A stretch of DNA of 64,000 bases from Planctomycetota bacterium (GTDB lineage Bacteria; Planctomycetota; UBA1135; GCA-002686595): positions 84,820 to 148,819 of the forward strand of contig JAEUHY010000064.1 in the NCBI GenBank assembly GCA_016795325.1, read 5' to 3'. The notes under the pieces were generated by a model that was not told where the DNA came from, did no database searches, and was given only the letters and a program-made list of their open reading frames with translations. Position numbers and translations under genes: made by a program. Below, one piece after another: positions 1-8,462 of this stretch. How positions within the stretch are numbered: the first letter of the stretch is position 1; each line of letters starts with the position of its first letter.

Positions 1-1015
1 CCTCGAGCGAGCTCTCGGTGAACACGCGCCGCAGGTAGATCTCGAGCGGCTCGAACAGCGCAGCAAGCTCCTCGGGGAACGCGTACAGGCGATCGACCTC
101 GCCGAGCGCTTCGGGGATGTGCGCGCTGGCGAGCATCTGAGCGCGCAGCGCGCGGGCGCGCTGCACCATGCCCGAAAATCCCAGGCGCGCTTCTTCGATG
201 TCGAAGGGCGCGTCGACCTTCTCGGCGCCGCGCGACCAACCGAACATCTCGTGGCGCTTGTTCGCGTCGAGGCGGTGCACCGATTCGGCGAAGCCGAAGA
301 GCTTGTCGGCCTTGGTCAACACGACGTAGATCGGCAGCTGCGCTTCGAGCTGGTTGGCCAGCGTGAGCAGCGCGCCTTGGATCTTGTTGGCCTTGCTCTT
401 GGCGAGGTCCGGCGCGTCGCCGAGCAGGCTGTCGCACGGCACCACGAGCAAGATGCCGTTGGCCGGGCACAGCGGTCGGAAGTCGACCAGCAGCTTGAGG
501 AACGCCTCCCACTCGAGCTGGTCCGCCACGCCGCCCTCGTGCGTGAACAGGCGGCCGGCGAGGTCGAGGATCACGGCCTCTTCGGTGAACCACCAGTCGC
601 AACCGCGCGTGCCGCCGATGCCGGAGAGCTTGTTCTGGCCGAAGGGGAAGTGCAGGTCGCTGTTCTGCAGCAGCACGCTCTTGCCCGACTGCGGTTCGCC
701 GACGAGCAAATAGAACGGCAGCTCGTAGCGATCGATCTTCTGCTTCTCGAGCTCGACGACGAACCCGTCCCACTCGCGCTTGCGGTCCTCGATGCCTTCC
801 TTGGCGGTCAGACCCTCGTCGAAGGCGCGGCGCTTGCGCTTGCGGTAGACACGCAGGCCGACCTCCGTCAGCGCCCAGCCGATTCCGACAGCGAGCACGG
901 TCCACAGCACCGGCTTCAAGAGCTCGGGGACGAGCACCACGAGCACGGCCAGTCCCACCAGCACCAGGACGGCGATCGCGATCCAGAACCAACGACTGGA
1001 GAAGATGCGCTTCAT
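1..1015 (-). CDS. tssM: T6SS inner-membrane protein TssM (IcmF-like), N-terminal part, runs off the window
   Basis: Read on the minus strand from an ATG at 1013-1015; the reading frame is open to base 1, so only about 338 N-terminal residues are visible. Two hydrophobic segments fall within about residues 8-50. A P-loop GEPQSGKS starts near residue 105, followed by GGTRGCDWWFTEEAVILDLA, the hallmark IcmF/TssM G-domain block. TssM is the inner-membrane and periplasmic component that joins TssL and TssJ in the T6SS membrane complex. It starts 10 bp after the tssL stop codon, in a tssJ-K-L-M order. The Walker lysine and serine are present, so nucleotide binding looks possible. The periplasmic C-terminal part lies outside the window. 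Confidence 0.93.
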   Translation of the reverse strand, partial: MKRIFSSRWFWIAIAVLVLVGLAVLVVLVPELLKPVLWTVLAVGIGWALTEVGLRVYRKRKRRAFDEGLTAKEGIEDRKREWDGFVVELEKQKIDRYELPFYLLVGEPQSGKSVLLQNSDLHFPFGQNKLSGIGGTRGCDWWFTEEAVILDLAGRLFTHEGGVADQLEWEAFLKLLVDFRPLCPANGILLVVPCDSLLGDAPDLAKSKANKIQGALLTLANQLEAQLPIYVVLTKADKLFGFAESVHRLDANKRHEMFGWSRGAEKVDAPFDIEEARLGFSGMVQRARALRAQMLASAHIPEALGEVDRLYAFPEELAALFEPLEIYLRRVFTESSLE

Positions 1016-1025
1016 TGGGCGGGGG

Positions 1026-1727
1026 CTACCGCGCGGGCTGGGCGAGCCGTTCGGCGTGCTCGCGGATCTGTTGGTTGGCCTTGCGGTTCTTGAAGGTCGT
1101 CACCGCGTCGCCCGCGAGCAGCGCGAACAGCACCGCGCCCATCGCGACGAGCACGAAGCGCAGGATCCCCGCGGTCGGCAGGCGCGCCGGCTCGCGCGGC
1201 GAATTGCGGTCGTAGGCTTCGGGCGCGAGGCGCTCGTCGCTCGAGGCGAGGCGCGCCTTCTCGAACAGCAACTGGCGCTTGCGCTCGAGCTCCTTGCGCG
1301 CCCCGTAGAGCTTGCCCTGGAAGCCCAGCGCGATGCAGGTGAACAGCACGTGCGCGACCTCGGCGGCGTCGTTGCTGGGATCGCCCAGCACTTCGTCGAC
1401 GACCTCGAAGAACTTGTCGCCGCCCTCCGAGGTCTGGCACAGCTTCATCTCGAGCAGCTGCATCGACCAGGCCATGCGGTTGGGCCAGTTCGAGCCGAGC
1501 ACGATCTGATCGGCCGCCGCGATCAGCGCGTACTTCACGCGCTCGAACAGCGGGCGCAGCTTGCGGTCGCTCTCGCAGGCGCGCTCGATCGCATCGAGCT
1601 CGCGCTCGAGCGCGGCGTGCAGCTCCTCGACGCTGGCCGTGTTGGTCTCCGCATTGCGGCGGAAGGTCGTCAGGTACGAGAACAGCGGCGTGCACGCTTC
1701 GTGCAGGCTGGCCGGCTTGGTTGCCAT
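1026..1727 (-). CDS. tssL: T6SS protein TssL (DotU/IcmH family)
   Basis: This 233-residue protein matches the DotU layout: a cytoplasmic helical domain followed by one C-terminal membrane anchor (about residues 187-205, ILRFVLVAMGAVLFALLAGD). The family core is visible as DQIVLGSNWPNRMAWSMQLL, followed by a GGDKFF motif. TssL is the small inner-membrane partner of TssM in the T6SS trans-envelope complex. There is no peptidoglycan-binding OmpA extension after the membrane segment, so this is the short form. It lies 3 bp downstream of tssK and 10 bp upstream of tssM, implying one transcript. The start ATG has a G-rich stretch just upstream. Confidence 0.93.
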   Translation of the reverse strand: MATKPASLHEACTPLFSYLTTFRRNAETNTASVEELHAALERELDAIERACESDRKLRPLFERVKYALIAAADQIVLGSNWPNRMAWSMQLLEMKLCQTSEGGDKFFEVVDEVLGDPSNDAAEVAHVLFTCIALGFQGKLYGARKELERKRQLLFEKARLASSDERLAPEAYDRNSPREPARLPTAGILRFVLVAMGAVLFALLAGDAVTTFKNRKANQQIREHAERLAQPAR

Positions 1728-1730
1728 CGG

Positions 1731-3101
1731 CTACCCCGGGAGTTCGACGTAGAAGTGGTAGCGCACTTCGCCCAGCGCGCCGAGCGCAGAGAGCAACACG
1801 CCCTTGCGCGCCTCGAGGATCTTGAGCCACGAGTCGCGCGAGCGCCCTTCGCTCGCCACGCGGAAGAAGTGCAGGTTCGCGCGCCGCGGGAAGGCCGTCG
1901 GCGGCGTGCGCAGGTGTTCGAGTTCGATGCCCGGCACGACGCCTTGCACGACGCGGTCGGTGTCGGCGGGCGAGATCAGCTTCACGCCGGCGAGCACCAG
2001 TTGCGCTGCGTCTTCGGGCGTCTGCTCGATCTCCACCGCCAGGTAGTACAGCGCGTTCTGCGCGAGCCACTCGGTCGGCAGGTGGCAGTCGAAGAAGCCC
2101 TCGCGCTGCGGGTCCTTCTTGAACTCGAGCGTGTCGTAGGGAACCGAGACTTCGGCGGCCAGGTACTCGCGCAACTTGGCGAGCACGGGCTGGAAACAAC
2201 CGTCGAGGTCGGCGTGGTCGTACGGCGGCAATTCCGGCGCGCAGCGTTCGGCGCCGAACAGCGCAAGCGCTCCGGCGCAGCGCGCGAGCTCGAGGTAGAT
2301 GGGGAAGGGGTGCAGGTCGGGCCGCGCGGCGAGTTGCTCGATCGAAGCCACGACCTGGTTGAGCGTCAGCAGCTTGACGATGCCCGACACGTCGGCGCCC
2401 TTGTCGACGCTCGAGAGGCGCGCGAGCGACGGCACGCGCAGGGCGAGGTCGCGCGCCTGGCTGCGCGATTGCGCGGCGATCGAGCCCAGCTCGCGCATCA
2501 GGGCGTGCGATCCGCCGGCGGCGACCGCCGCGGCGATCCAGGTTTCCGAGAGCGCCGACTTGGCCGCGGGCTTGCCGCGCCGCACGAGGCGCGCGATGTG
2601 CAGCGACTCGTAGCCCGAGCGGTCCTCGTCTCCGAAGAACAGTCGCAGCTCGAGGCCGCGGAACTCCATCTCCACGGCCGAGTCGCGCAGGTTCTCGTCC
2701 TGCACGTGCTCGAGCCCGACGCGGAAGCGGTACGCGCGCCCGGCTTCCTCACCGACCTGCGGCGTGTTCGCGGCGGGCGCCAACGCGCCGAGCCACACGT
2801 CGAGCTCCGCGCCGCTGAAGTGCTCGGCGAACTCGCGCTGTTCGACGAAGGCATCGCCGCCCAGCGTCGCGTGCGTGCCGTCGCGGAACACGCACTCGAG
2901 CGCTTCGATGCGCAGCACGTCGCGCTCGAGCGCCTGTTCGTCGAGCTCGAGCCGCACCAGGCCGAAGCGACCCGGCGTGCCGGCGGCGTCCCCGCGGGCG
3001 ATGCGCGCGCCGAGCTCGCGCGAAAAAGCCTGCAGGTGTTGCGGCGAAAGCAGCATGCCCTCGCGCCACAGGACACTCGGGTAAGGACGGGCGCTGCTCA
3101 T
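1731..3101 (-). CDS. tssK: T6SS baseplate protein TssK
   Basis: 456 residues, close to the family's usual 440-450. The N-terminus carries the TssK signature VLWREGMLLSPQHLQAF. TssK is the baseplate subunit that connects the T6SS baseplate to the TssJLM membrane complex. The ATG at 3099-3101 was chosen because the family motif begins about ten codons later; the frame remains open further upstream (to about 4088), but that part looks like arginine-rich non-coding sequence. Gene order tssJ, tssK, tssL, tssM supports the call. No frameshift or missing segment is visible. Confidence 0.92.
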   Translation of the reverse strand: MSSARPYPSVLWREGMLLSPQHLQAFSRELGARIARGDAAGTPGRFGLVRLELDEQALERDVLRIEALECVFRDGTHATLGGDAFVEQREFAEHFSGAELDVWLGALAPAANTPQVGEEAGRAYRFRVGLEHVQDENLRDSAVEMEFRGLELRLFFGDEDRSGYESLHIARLVRRGKPAAKSALSETWIAAAVAAGGSHALMRELGSIAAQSRSQARDLALRVPSLARLSSVDKGADVSGIVKLLTLNQVVASIEQLAARPDLHPFPIYLELARCAGALALFGAERCAPELPPYDHADLDGCFQPVLAKLREYLAAEVSVPYDTLEFKKDPQREGFFDCHLPTEWLAQNALYYLAVEIEQTPEDAAQLVLAGVKLISPADTDRVVQGVVPGIELEHLRTPPTAFPRRANLHFFRVASEGRSRDSWLKILEARKGVLLSALGALGEVRYHFYVELPG

Positions 3102-3169
3102 CGGGGCGCGGTGCGGGGGCTGGCCAGGGAATGGGGGGCGGCTGGGGCGGGGATGCCGAGCTGCGCGGA

Positions 3170-3748
3170 CTACTTGCCGCCGACGCGGTTCACGGCCAGG
3201 CCGCGAATCTCGAGGTCGATGCGCCCGACGTTCTCGATCTCGGTGCGCGAGATCTTCGACGAGGCGCCCCAGCCCTTGGGCCCGCAGTTGGTGAGCACCG
3301 CCAGCGCCAGTTGCGGCCGCGCCTCGAGTAGCGCGCGGTCGACGATCACACGCAGCTCCGCGGCCTTGGGGTTGGGCTTGATCTCGATCGACTTGTGCGT
3401 GGGGTTGGCCGCCTTCACTTCGAACAGCCAGCCTTCGCCGAGCGTCGGCTTGAGCTGCACGAAGCTCACGTACTTCGCCTGCCGCTCGGGACGCACGAGC
3501 TTGTCGAGCGTCTTGGGATCCTCCAGGTCGGCGAGGTCGGCGTCGTCGGCCACGATCACGTACACCGAGACCACCTCGTCGAGCTGGGCGCCGTTCAGCT
3601 TTGCGACAAACTCGCCGGGGCCCAAGAACGGGATCGAGCTGCAGCCCGTGCACGTGAGCAGCGTCAGCAGGGCCAGCGCCGCGGCGGCGAAGCGGCGCAG
3701 GAACACGAACGTGGCGGAGGTCCGGGGGACGTTGAGCGGACTGCTCAT
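3170..3748 (-). CDS. tssJ: T6SS outer-membrane lipoprotein TssJ-like
   Basis: This 192-residue protein has a hydrophobic signal followed by Cys in TLLTCTGCSS, a lipoprotein-type signal. The rest is a predicted beta-rich domain with SVYVIVADDADLADL and a C-terminal half ending in IDLEIRGLAVNR. TssJ anchors the TssLM complex in the outer membrane. Sequence similarity to classical TssJ is modest by eye; the call rests on the lipobox, size, fold-like pattern and position directly upstream of tssK. A weak AGGAA ribosome-binding site precedes the ATG. The 68-bp gap to tssK could hold a secondary signal but shows no obvious terminator. Confidence 0.75.
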   Translation of the reverse strand: MSSPLNVPRTSATFVFLRRFAAAALALLTLLTCTGCSSIPFLGPGEFVAKLNGAQLDEVVSVYVIVADDADLADLEDPKTLDKLVRPERQAKYVSFVQLKPTLGEGWLFEVKAANPTHKSIEIKPNPKAAELRVIVDRALLEARPQLALAVLTNCGPKGWGASSKISRTEIENVGRIDLEIRGLAVNRVGGK

Positions 3749-4379
3749 CGGCGGGGTTCCTGGGCACGCTTCCCTGGGGGGCGGGGGCGCGCAATGGGGC
3801 TGGGTGGGGATCGAGCGCGGAGCGCGAAGCTCCCGCGCACTCTACAACCCGCGTTCTGGGGGCGCATCGCTGGGGAAGCGACGACGCCGTTCGCGAGTGG
3901 CAGCCCGGAGCCGCGCACCCGGCGTGAGGGAACGGGGTTTCTCCTGCCCGTCTGCGCACGCCGGAAGCTCGTGGAGCGACGCATTGGAGCGCTCGCGTGC
4001 TCGAACCCAGCGAAGCCGCGTCGAGCGTCGCCCTCGCGCGCGACCACGAAGTCGACGCGACGGACTGTGTCGCGCCAAGCAGTGTCACGCGGGCGCCGCC
4101 CCGCCAGCTCGGCTCCGATTCGACGCGGTCGGAACTCCGGCGCGCGGCCGACGCACGTGCGGCGGACGGCTGCCGACGGCGCGCGCACTTTGGCGTCGCT
4201 TTGCAGAAGTCCGCTTGCTGCCTTCACCCGCCGGCGTCCACGTGCCGCGTGCGAAAACTCCTTTCCGGCCCTGCCCAGATTACGCGGCTGGGTGTAGGGT
4301 CTGACCTAGCCGTTACAGCCGTGGCGCCAAGCGCTTGGCGCCGCTGGTTCCGGCCCCCCATATTTTTCAGGAGCCCTCG
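3749..4379. other. Gene-free stretch between divergent tssJ and a secreted-protein gene
   Basis: About 630 bases lie between divergently transcribed genes, so promoters for both are expected here. Open frames exist in several registers, but they encode arginine- and serine-rich low-complexity strings typical of GC-rich non-coding DNA. The only discrete structure I see is the palindrome at 4323-4342. The stretch at 3835-4250 shows nothing recognisable. Confidence 0.6.
4323..4342. promoter_or_regulatory. Perfect 20-bp palindrome upstream of a secreted-protein gene
   Basis: GGCGCCAAGCGCTTGGCGCC is self-complementary over all 20 bases and ends 37 bases before the ATG at 4380. It could be an operator for a dimeric regulator or a 5'-leader hairpin. 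No bound factor can be named. Confidence 0.45.
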
Positions 4380-5465
4380 ATGCGATCGACAATGTCGTTC
4401 TTTGCCGCAGTGGTCTCAGCCTGCGCACTCTCGTCTGCCGCCTGGTCGCAGACGGTGTGCACGCAGTTGGTGGACAACACCGTCCTCACCGGAGTGGGTG
4501 GCGTGGCGTGCGCTACCCCGGCGCCCAACCTGTTCAACGCCGGAACGCAGTACCTTCGCCGGTACCGCTTCCCGTCGTCGTGCAATCCGCCGGTGGGCTC
4601 GGAGCTCACCAGCGTGGACATCGGGCACGCGCAAGCCCTGGCGGGCGGCGGCGTTGGCAGTCAGCCGGCGGAAGTGCGGATCTACACGGTGGTTTCCGGT
4701 GGTCCCGACACCTACGCGTCGTACACGCAGGTGCGCACGGAGAACATTCTGATCAACGACGGCACGAACATCATCCTGAACGTGCCGCTCAGCACCCCGC
4801 TGCCGGTTTCGAGCTTCGCCGGTCAGGACTTGGTGGTGGAACTGCGCATCCCCGACGGCGTGGCCGCCGGCAACCGCTTCTTCCCGGGAATCAACGCAGC
4901 CGGCGAAACGGGCTCGTCCTTCATCGCCGCCGCCGGCTGCGGCATCGCGGACCCCATCCCGGTCGCGTCCATCGGTTTCCCCACCGACAACTACCTGCTC
5001 GACCTGCGCTTCACGACCGCGGCGCCGCCGGTGGTGTACTGCACGAGCGGCACGTCGACCGCCGGCTGCTCGCCGCAGATCAGCGCCTCGGCGCAGCCCA
5101 GCGTGGCTGCGGCGACGCCGTGCGTGATCAGCGTCGCCAACGCGGAAGGTCAGCGCTCGGGCCTGGTGTTCTACGGTCTGGACAACAGCGGCTTCACGCC
5201 GCTGCAGTGGTCCGCGACGAGCACCAGCTTCCTGTGCATCAAGTCGCCGACCCAACGCACGCCTCCGGGCAACTCGGGCGGCACGGCCGGCCAGTGCGAC
5301 GGCGCCTACTCGCTCGACTGGAACAACTTCCAGGCGACGTTCGTGGCGATCGGTCAGCCCTGGGGTGTGGGCGACAAGGTGTTCGCGCAGGCTTGGTACC
5401 GCGACCCGCCGGCGTCGAAGACCACCAACCTCTCGAACGCGGTCGAACTGACCTACGTTCCCTGA
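4380..5465 (+). CDS. Secreted protein with YCT/QRSGL-type C-terminal domain
   Basis: 361 residues. The ATG at 4380 follows an AGGAG ribosome-binding site with about 6-bp spacing and starts a clean signal peptide (MRSTMSFFAAVVSACALSSA) ending near AWSQ. Residues about 25-215 form an unrecognised beta-rich domain. From about residue 218 the shared C-terminal domain begins: YCTSG, GCSPQI, EGQRSGLVFYG, FLCIKSPTQR, SGG, DW, then AQAWYRDPP and TNLSNAVE. Four cysteines of this domain are conserved among paralogs in this window. It is probably exported, with the C-terminus acting as a structural or attachment module; function unknown. A frame extension to 4335 exists but would put 15 residues before the signal peptide. 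Confidence 0.85.
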   Translation: MRSTMSFFAAVVSACALSSAAWSQTVCTQLVDNTVLTGVGGVACATPAPNLFNAGTQYLRRYRFPSSCNPPVGSELTSVDIGHAQALAGGGVGSQPAEVRIYTVVSGGPDTYASYTQVRTENILINDGTNIILNVPLSTPLPVSSFAGQDLVVELRIPDGVAAGNRFFPGINAAGETGSSFIAAAGCGIADPIPVASIGFPTDNYLLDLRFTTAAPPVVYCTSGTSTAGCSPQISASAQPSVAAATPCVISVANAEGQRSGLVFYGLDNSGFTPLQWSATSTSFLCIKSPTQRTPPGNSGGTAGQCDGAYSLDWNNFQATFVAIGQPWGVGDKVFAQAWYRDPPASKTTNLSNAVELTYVP

Positions 5466-5974
5466 GGCAGCGCGTTCCGTCGGCCAGCGCCGGCGGAACC
5501 AGCTGACGGATCGGCGCGGGGCCGGTCGCCTTGACCAGGCGGCCGGCCCTGTGCGCTTTCGCGGGGCCGCGCCCGCGACGACGGGGTACGCCCCACGTTC
5601 CCGCGCGGCGTTGCTCGGCGCGACGCTTCGACCTCCTGCGGGTGCCATTGGCCATTGAATGGGCCTCAAATGTCCTTCAAGTGGCCTCGGAAGGCCCGCG
5701 CCAGCGCGCCTTTCGCGTTCGGCGGACAGGTCGACGGTCGCAGCGCCTGGCGCGCGGTCGTGAGACGCCGCTGGCCCCGCGCCGCGCGCTCCAACAGTCC
5801 GGACGTCGGCGCAGCGCCCTTCGAGCGGCGTTCTTATGGGTGGCCAATGGCTTTCCGATGGATGGCAAAGTACCAACAAAGGCACTTGATGGCGCCGCCG
5901 GAGGCGCTGGGCGCACGCGCCGCCCTCGCGCACGCACCGCGCGCCGGCGCGGCGCACGCCGTAGTCTGGCGCCG
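5466..5974. other. Gene-free stretch after the secreted-protein gene
   Basis: About 510 bases. It contains the hairpins at 5475-5548 and otherwise low-complexity GC-rich sequence. Near 5645-5690 and 5835-5885 the composition is slightly richer in A and T (GGCCATTGAATGG and GGTGGCCAATGGC), which may be promoter DNA for the following methyltransferase gene. I see no convincing coding sequence. Confidence 0.5.
5520..5548 (+). terminator. Hairpin downstream of secreted-protein gene, possible terminator
   Basis: An 11-bp stem (GGCCGGTCGCC at 5520-5530 with GGCGGCCGGCC at 5538-5548, one G-U pair) with a 7-nt loop. A weaker stem lies at about 5475-5500. There is no T-run after it, so intrinsic termination is uncertain. 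Confidence 0.4.
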
Positions 5975-6748
5975 GTGACACGCCAACCTGACTTGGAGGC
6001 CCGCTTCGGGCCGGCCGCGGCCGCGCGGTTCGTGTACCGCGGCCTGCGCGCGCGCTGGCGCGACCAGCGGCCCCTGCTCGAGGCGCTCCTCACGGCGGTT
6101 CGCCCAGGTGACGCCGTCGCCGACGTCGGTGCGCACAAGGGTGCGTTCCTGTTCTCCCTCGCGCGCGCCGCCGCGCCGGGGCCGGCCTTCGCCATCGAAC
6201 CGCAACCGGCGCTCGCGGCTTACCTGCGCGCCGCCTGCGCCGCGTTGCGCCTGCGCAACGTCCAGGTGCTCGCCGCCGCCGCTTCCGAACGCGCCGGCCG
6301 GGCGCGACTCGCGATTCCCAGCAGCGGCCCGACCCACGGCGCCTCGCTCGAACGCGCCGTCGAGGCGCGCGGACCGGTCGAGCACGTCGACGTGGAGCTC
6401 CTCGCGCTGGACGAGCTCTTCGCCGGCGCCGCTCCGCGCCTCGCCGCGCTCAAGATCGACGTCGAAGGCCACGAACTCGCCGTGTTGCGCGGCGCGGCGC
6501 GACTTCTCGCGTCGCACCGCCCCACGCTCGTCGTCGAGATCGAGCAACGCCACCTTGGCGAGCGCCCGCTCTCCGACGTCTTCGGCGAACTCGAGCGCCA
6601 CGGCTACCGCGGCGAGTTCCTGCACCGCGGCCGCCTGCGCCCGCTCGCCGACTTCGACCCGGCCGTGCATCAACGCAACGCCGGCCCGCGCTTCTGGAGC
6701 GCTCCCGACTACTGCGCGAACTTCGTGTTCCGGCCGGGCGCGGACTGA
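5975..6748 (+). CDS. FkbM-family SAM-dependent methyltransferase
   Basis: 257 residues from a GTG start. The SAM-binding core is visible: DAVADVGAHKGAFLFSLARA (motif I), FAIEPQP (motif II), and the FkbM-typical LAALKIDVEGHELAVLRGA block near residues 160-180. FkbM-family enzymes usually methylate sugar or polyketide hydroxyl groups; the substrate here cannot be told. The GTG at 5975 is chosen because the frame upstream (to 5531) encodes low-complexity arginine-rich sequence. No neighbouring glycan or polyketide cluster is visible. It converges with the HAF-repeat gene, with only 49 bp between stop codons. Confidence 0.88.
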   Translation: MTRQPDLEARFGPAAAARFVYRGLRARWRDQRPLLEALLTAVRPGDAVADVGAHKGAFLFSLARAAAPGPAFAIEPQPALAAYLRAACAALRLRNVQVLAAAASERAGRARLAIPSSGPTHGASLERAVEARGPVEHVDVELLALDELFAGAAPRLAALKIDVEGHELAVLRGAARLLASHRPTLVVEIEQRHLGERPLSDVFGELERHGYRGEFLHRGRLRPLADFDPAVHQRNAGPRFWSAPDYCANFVFRPGAD

Positions 6749-6752
6749 ATTC

Positions 6753-6783
6753 GCGGCGCGTCCGTCACGGAACGGCGCGCCGC
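6753..6783. terminator. Inverted repeat between convergent genes, possible bidirectional terminator
   Basis: GCGGCGCG at 6753-6760 pairs with CGCGCCGC at 6776-6783; the loop itself contains a smaller TCCG/CGGA stem. It sits in the 49-bp gap between convergent stop codons. No T-run follows on either strand. Confidence 0.35.
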
Positions 6784-6797
6784 GGCTTGGCGCACGC

Positions 6798-8264
6798 TCA
6801 GGGTCCGATCTCGTACTCGAGCGCGTCCGAGAGCTGGACGTTGTTGGGTGGGGCAAAGCCCCCGTCGCGCGCCCAGTACTGGCAGTTGACCCGTGTGCCC
6901 GGGCTCGAAAGGAACGCCGCTGGAGCGCCTCCCAGCGCGCCAGACCGGAACGCGTGCATGTCGAGCAGCATGAAGCCCGAGCAGTCCGCGGTGGGAGGGT
7001 TGTTTCCCGAGGAGTTCTGCGCGGGCGAGCGCAGCAGCGGTGCGGCGAGGCACAGGGTGCCGTTGGCGAAGGGCAGCGCCGCGCGCCCGGCGGCGCCGTA
7101 GATCAGCAGGCCGTTGCTCTGGTTGCGCAGGTTCAGGCCGCGCACGAAGAACGGATTGCTGCTCGTGGCGCTGGCCGAGCCCAGGCCCGCGATCGACGGC
7201 GCGCAGCCGACGGAGTTGGTCTTCGCCGTGCAGTACGTGGTGAGCGCGAGCGAGTACCACAGCACCGCCGTGGTGCCCGACGGCTGCGTCGCCGTTCCCA
7301 GCACATACGTCCTGCCGTTCGCTTGCCAGATCGAGTTCGCCTTGGACGTGAAGAACGCCGGCGGCAGCGACGCGTGCAGGTCGACGTAGCTCGCCGCGCT
7401 GCCGGACCACAGCGCGGCGCGTGGGCTGGCGAACGGCTGGCTCACGTAACCGACTTGCCGGCCCGCATCCACGTCGAAGGCCTCCGCGGAAACGGCCCCG
7501 GCGGGAGTCAGATTGACGTGCGAGGCGGAAGTCCCGTTCCACAGCGAGGCGTTGTTGTTGGGGCCGAAGTTCGTGCGCCCGACCTGCTGGACTCCGTCGG
7601 TGCCCCAGGCGATGGAGTTGCCGCCGCCGACGGGGGTGAGGTCCACCCATGAAGCCGCGGAGCCCGTCCACAAGCTAGCGCGTTGGGCGCCTGCGAAGAA
7701 CGCTGAACCCACCTGCATGCCCGGCGCGCAGGCCTGTGCGGCGGAGAATGTCGAGCCCGTGGGGTTCAGGTCGATGAACGAACTCGAAGAGCCGCTCCAC
7801 AGCGCAGCCCGCGGGTTGAACGAGCCGGTGGCGAACACCATGCCGACACGCGAGTTCCCCGAGACGTCAAGAATGGCCGAGTCGCTGTGTCCCGCCGGGT
7901 GCAAGCTCGTCCACGAGCCCGCCGTTCCGCTCCAGATGCTCGCGAACGAGTTGCTTCCGAGCGTGACGGTTCCGCCCTGGATCCCACCGTCCGCGCCGTA
8001 GCACTGAGACGCGCTGAAACCCGGCGGGTGCAGGTTGACGAAGCTCGCACTGCTGCCGTTCCACAGTGCGGCGCTCCGCACGCCGGCCACCGTGGCGAAC
8101 CCGACCTGCGCACCGCCCGCGCCCGCCGCTCCCTCGGAGGGTGCATTGGCGCCGGAGCCAAGTTCGACCGCCGCCCACTGGGCTGCAGCGGTGGATGCCG
8201 CCAACAGGGCTGCGGTCAGGGCGAGTGCGGAGCGGCGGACCAGGGGAAAGAGATGGGAGCGCAT
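6798..8264 (-). CDS. Secreted HAF-type repeat protein with YCT-type C-terminal domain
   Basis: 488 residues with a signal peptide ending near STAAAQ. Six repeats of about 44 residues follow (about residues 45-315), each with the pattern AxLWxGxxxSxVxLxPxG then xxQVGx, resembling HAF-family extracellular repeats predicted to form beta-strand units. The C-terminal about 145 residues begin at TTYCTAKTNSVGC and are a divergent member of the shared domain: two early Cys, SNGLLIYG, LCLAAPLLRSP, a later Cys, then CQYWARDG and LSDALEYEIGP. The usual QRSGL is replaced by QSNGL. Likely an exported surface or extracellular protein of unknown role. Confidence 0.85.
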   Translation of the reverse strand: MRSHLFPLVRRSALALTAALLAASTAAAQWAAVELGSGANAPSEGAAGAGGAQVGFATVAGVRSAALWNGSSASFVNLHPPGFSASQCYGADGGIQGGTVTLGSNSFASIWSGTAGSWTSLHPAGHSDSAILDVSGNSRVGMVFATGSFNPRAALWSGSSSSFIDLNPTGSTFSAAQACAPGMQVGSAFFAGAQRASLWTGSAASWVDLTPVGGGNSIAWGTDGVQQVGRTNFGPNNNASLWNGTSASHVNLTPAGAVSAEAFDVDAGRQVGYVSQPFASPRAALWSGSAASYVDLHASLPPAFFTSKANSIWQANGRTYVLGTATQPSGTTAVLWYSLALTTYCTAKTNSVGCAPSIAGLGSASATSSNPFFVRGLNLRNQSNGLLIYGAAGRAALPFANGTLCLAAPLLRSPAQNSSGNNPPTADCSGFMLLDMHAFRSGALGGAPAAFLSSPGTRVNCQYWARDGGFAPPNNVQLSDALEYEIGP

Positions 8265-8462
8265 GGCGTCGTCCTTTGTGGTGGGTGGCTGTCCCTCCCA
8301 TCACGCAAGACCGCGTCGGCGGCGATCACGGGATTCGACAAAATCAGCCGCCGTGGGCCGCCAGCCCGGGGGCTTTCGATCGCCCGCCTCGGCCCGCTCC
8401 CGTCCTAACCCGTTGGCGCCGCCCGGACGTTCACCACCTGAGCCGCGCCGCCTTCGCGCTTC

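Noticed and set aside
1005..4304. A 1099-residue plus-strand open frame antisense to the T6SS genes (and similar ones at 10097-13357 and 32023-35157)
   Set aside because: Arginine-, histidine- and leucine-rich composition typical of antisense frames in GC-rich DNA. Clear TssK, kinase and patatin homology is on the opposite strand.
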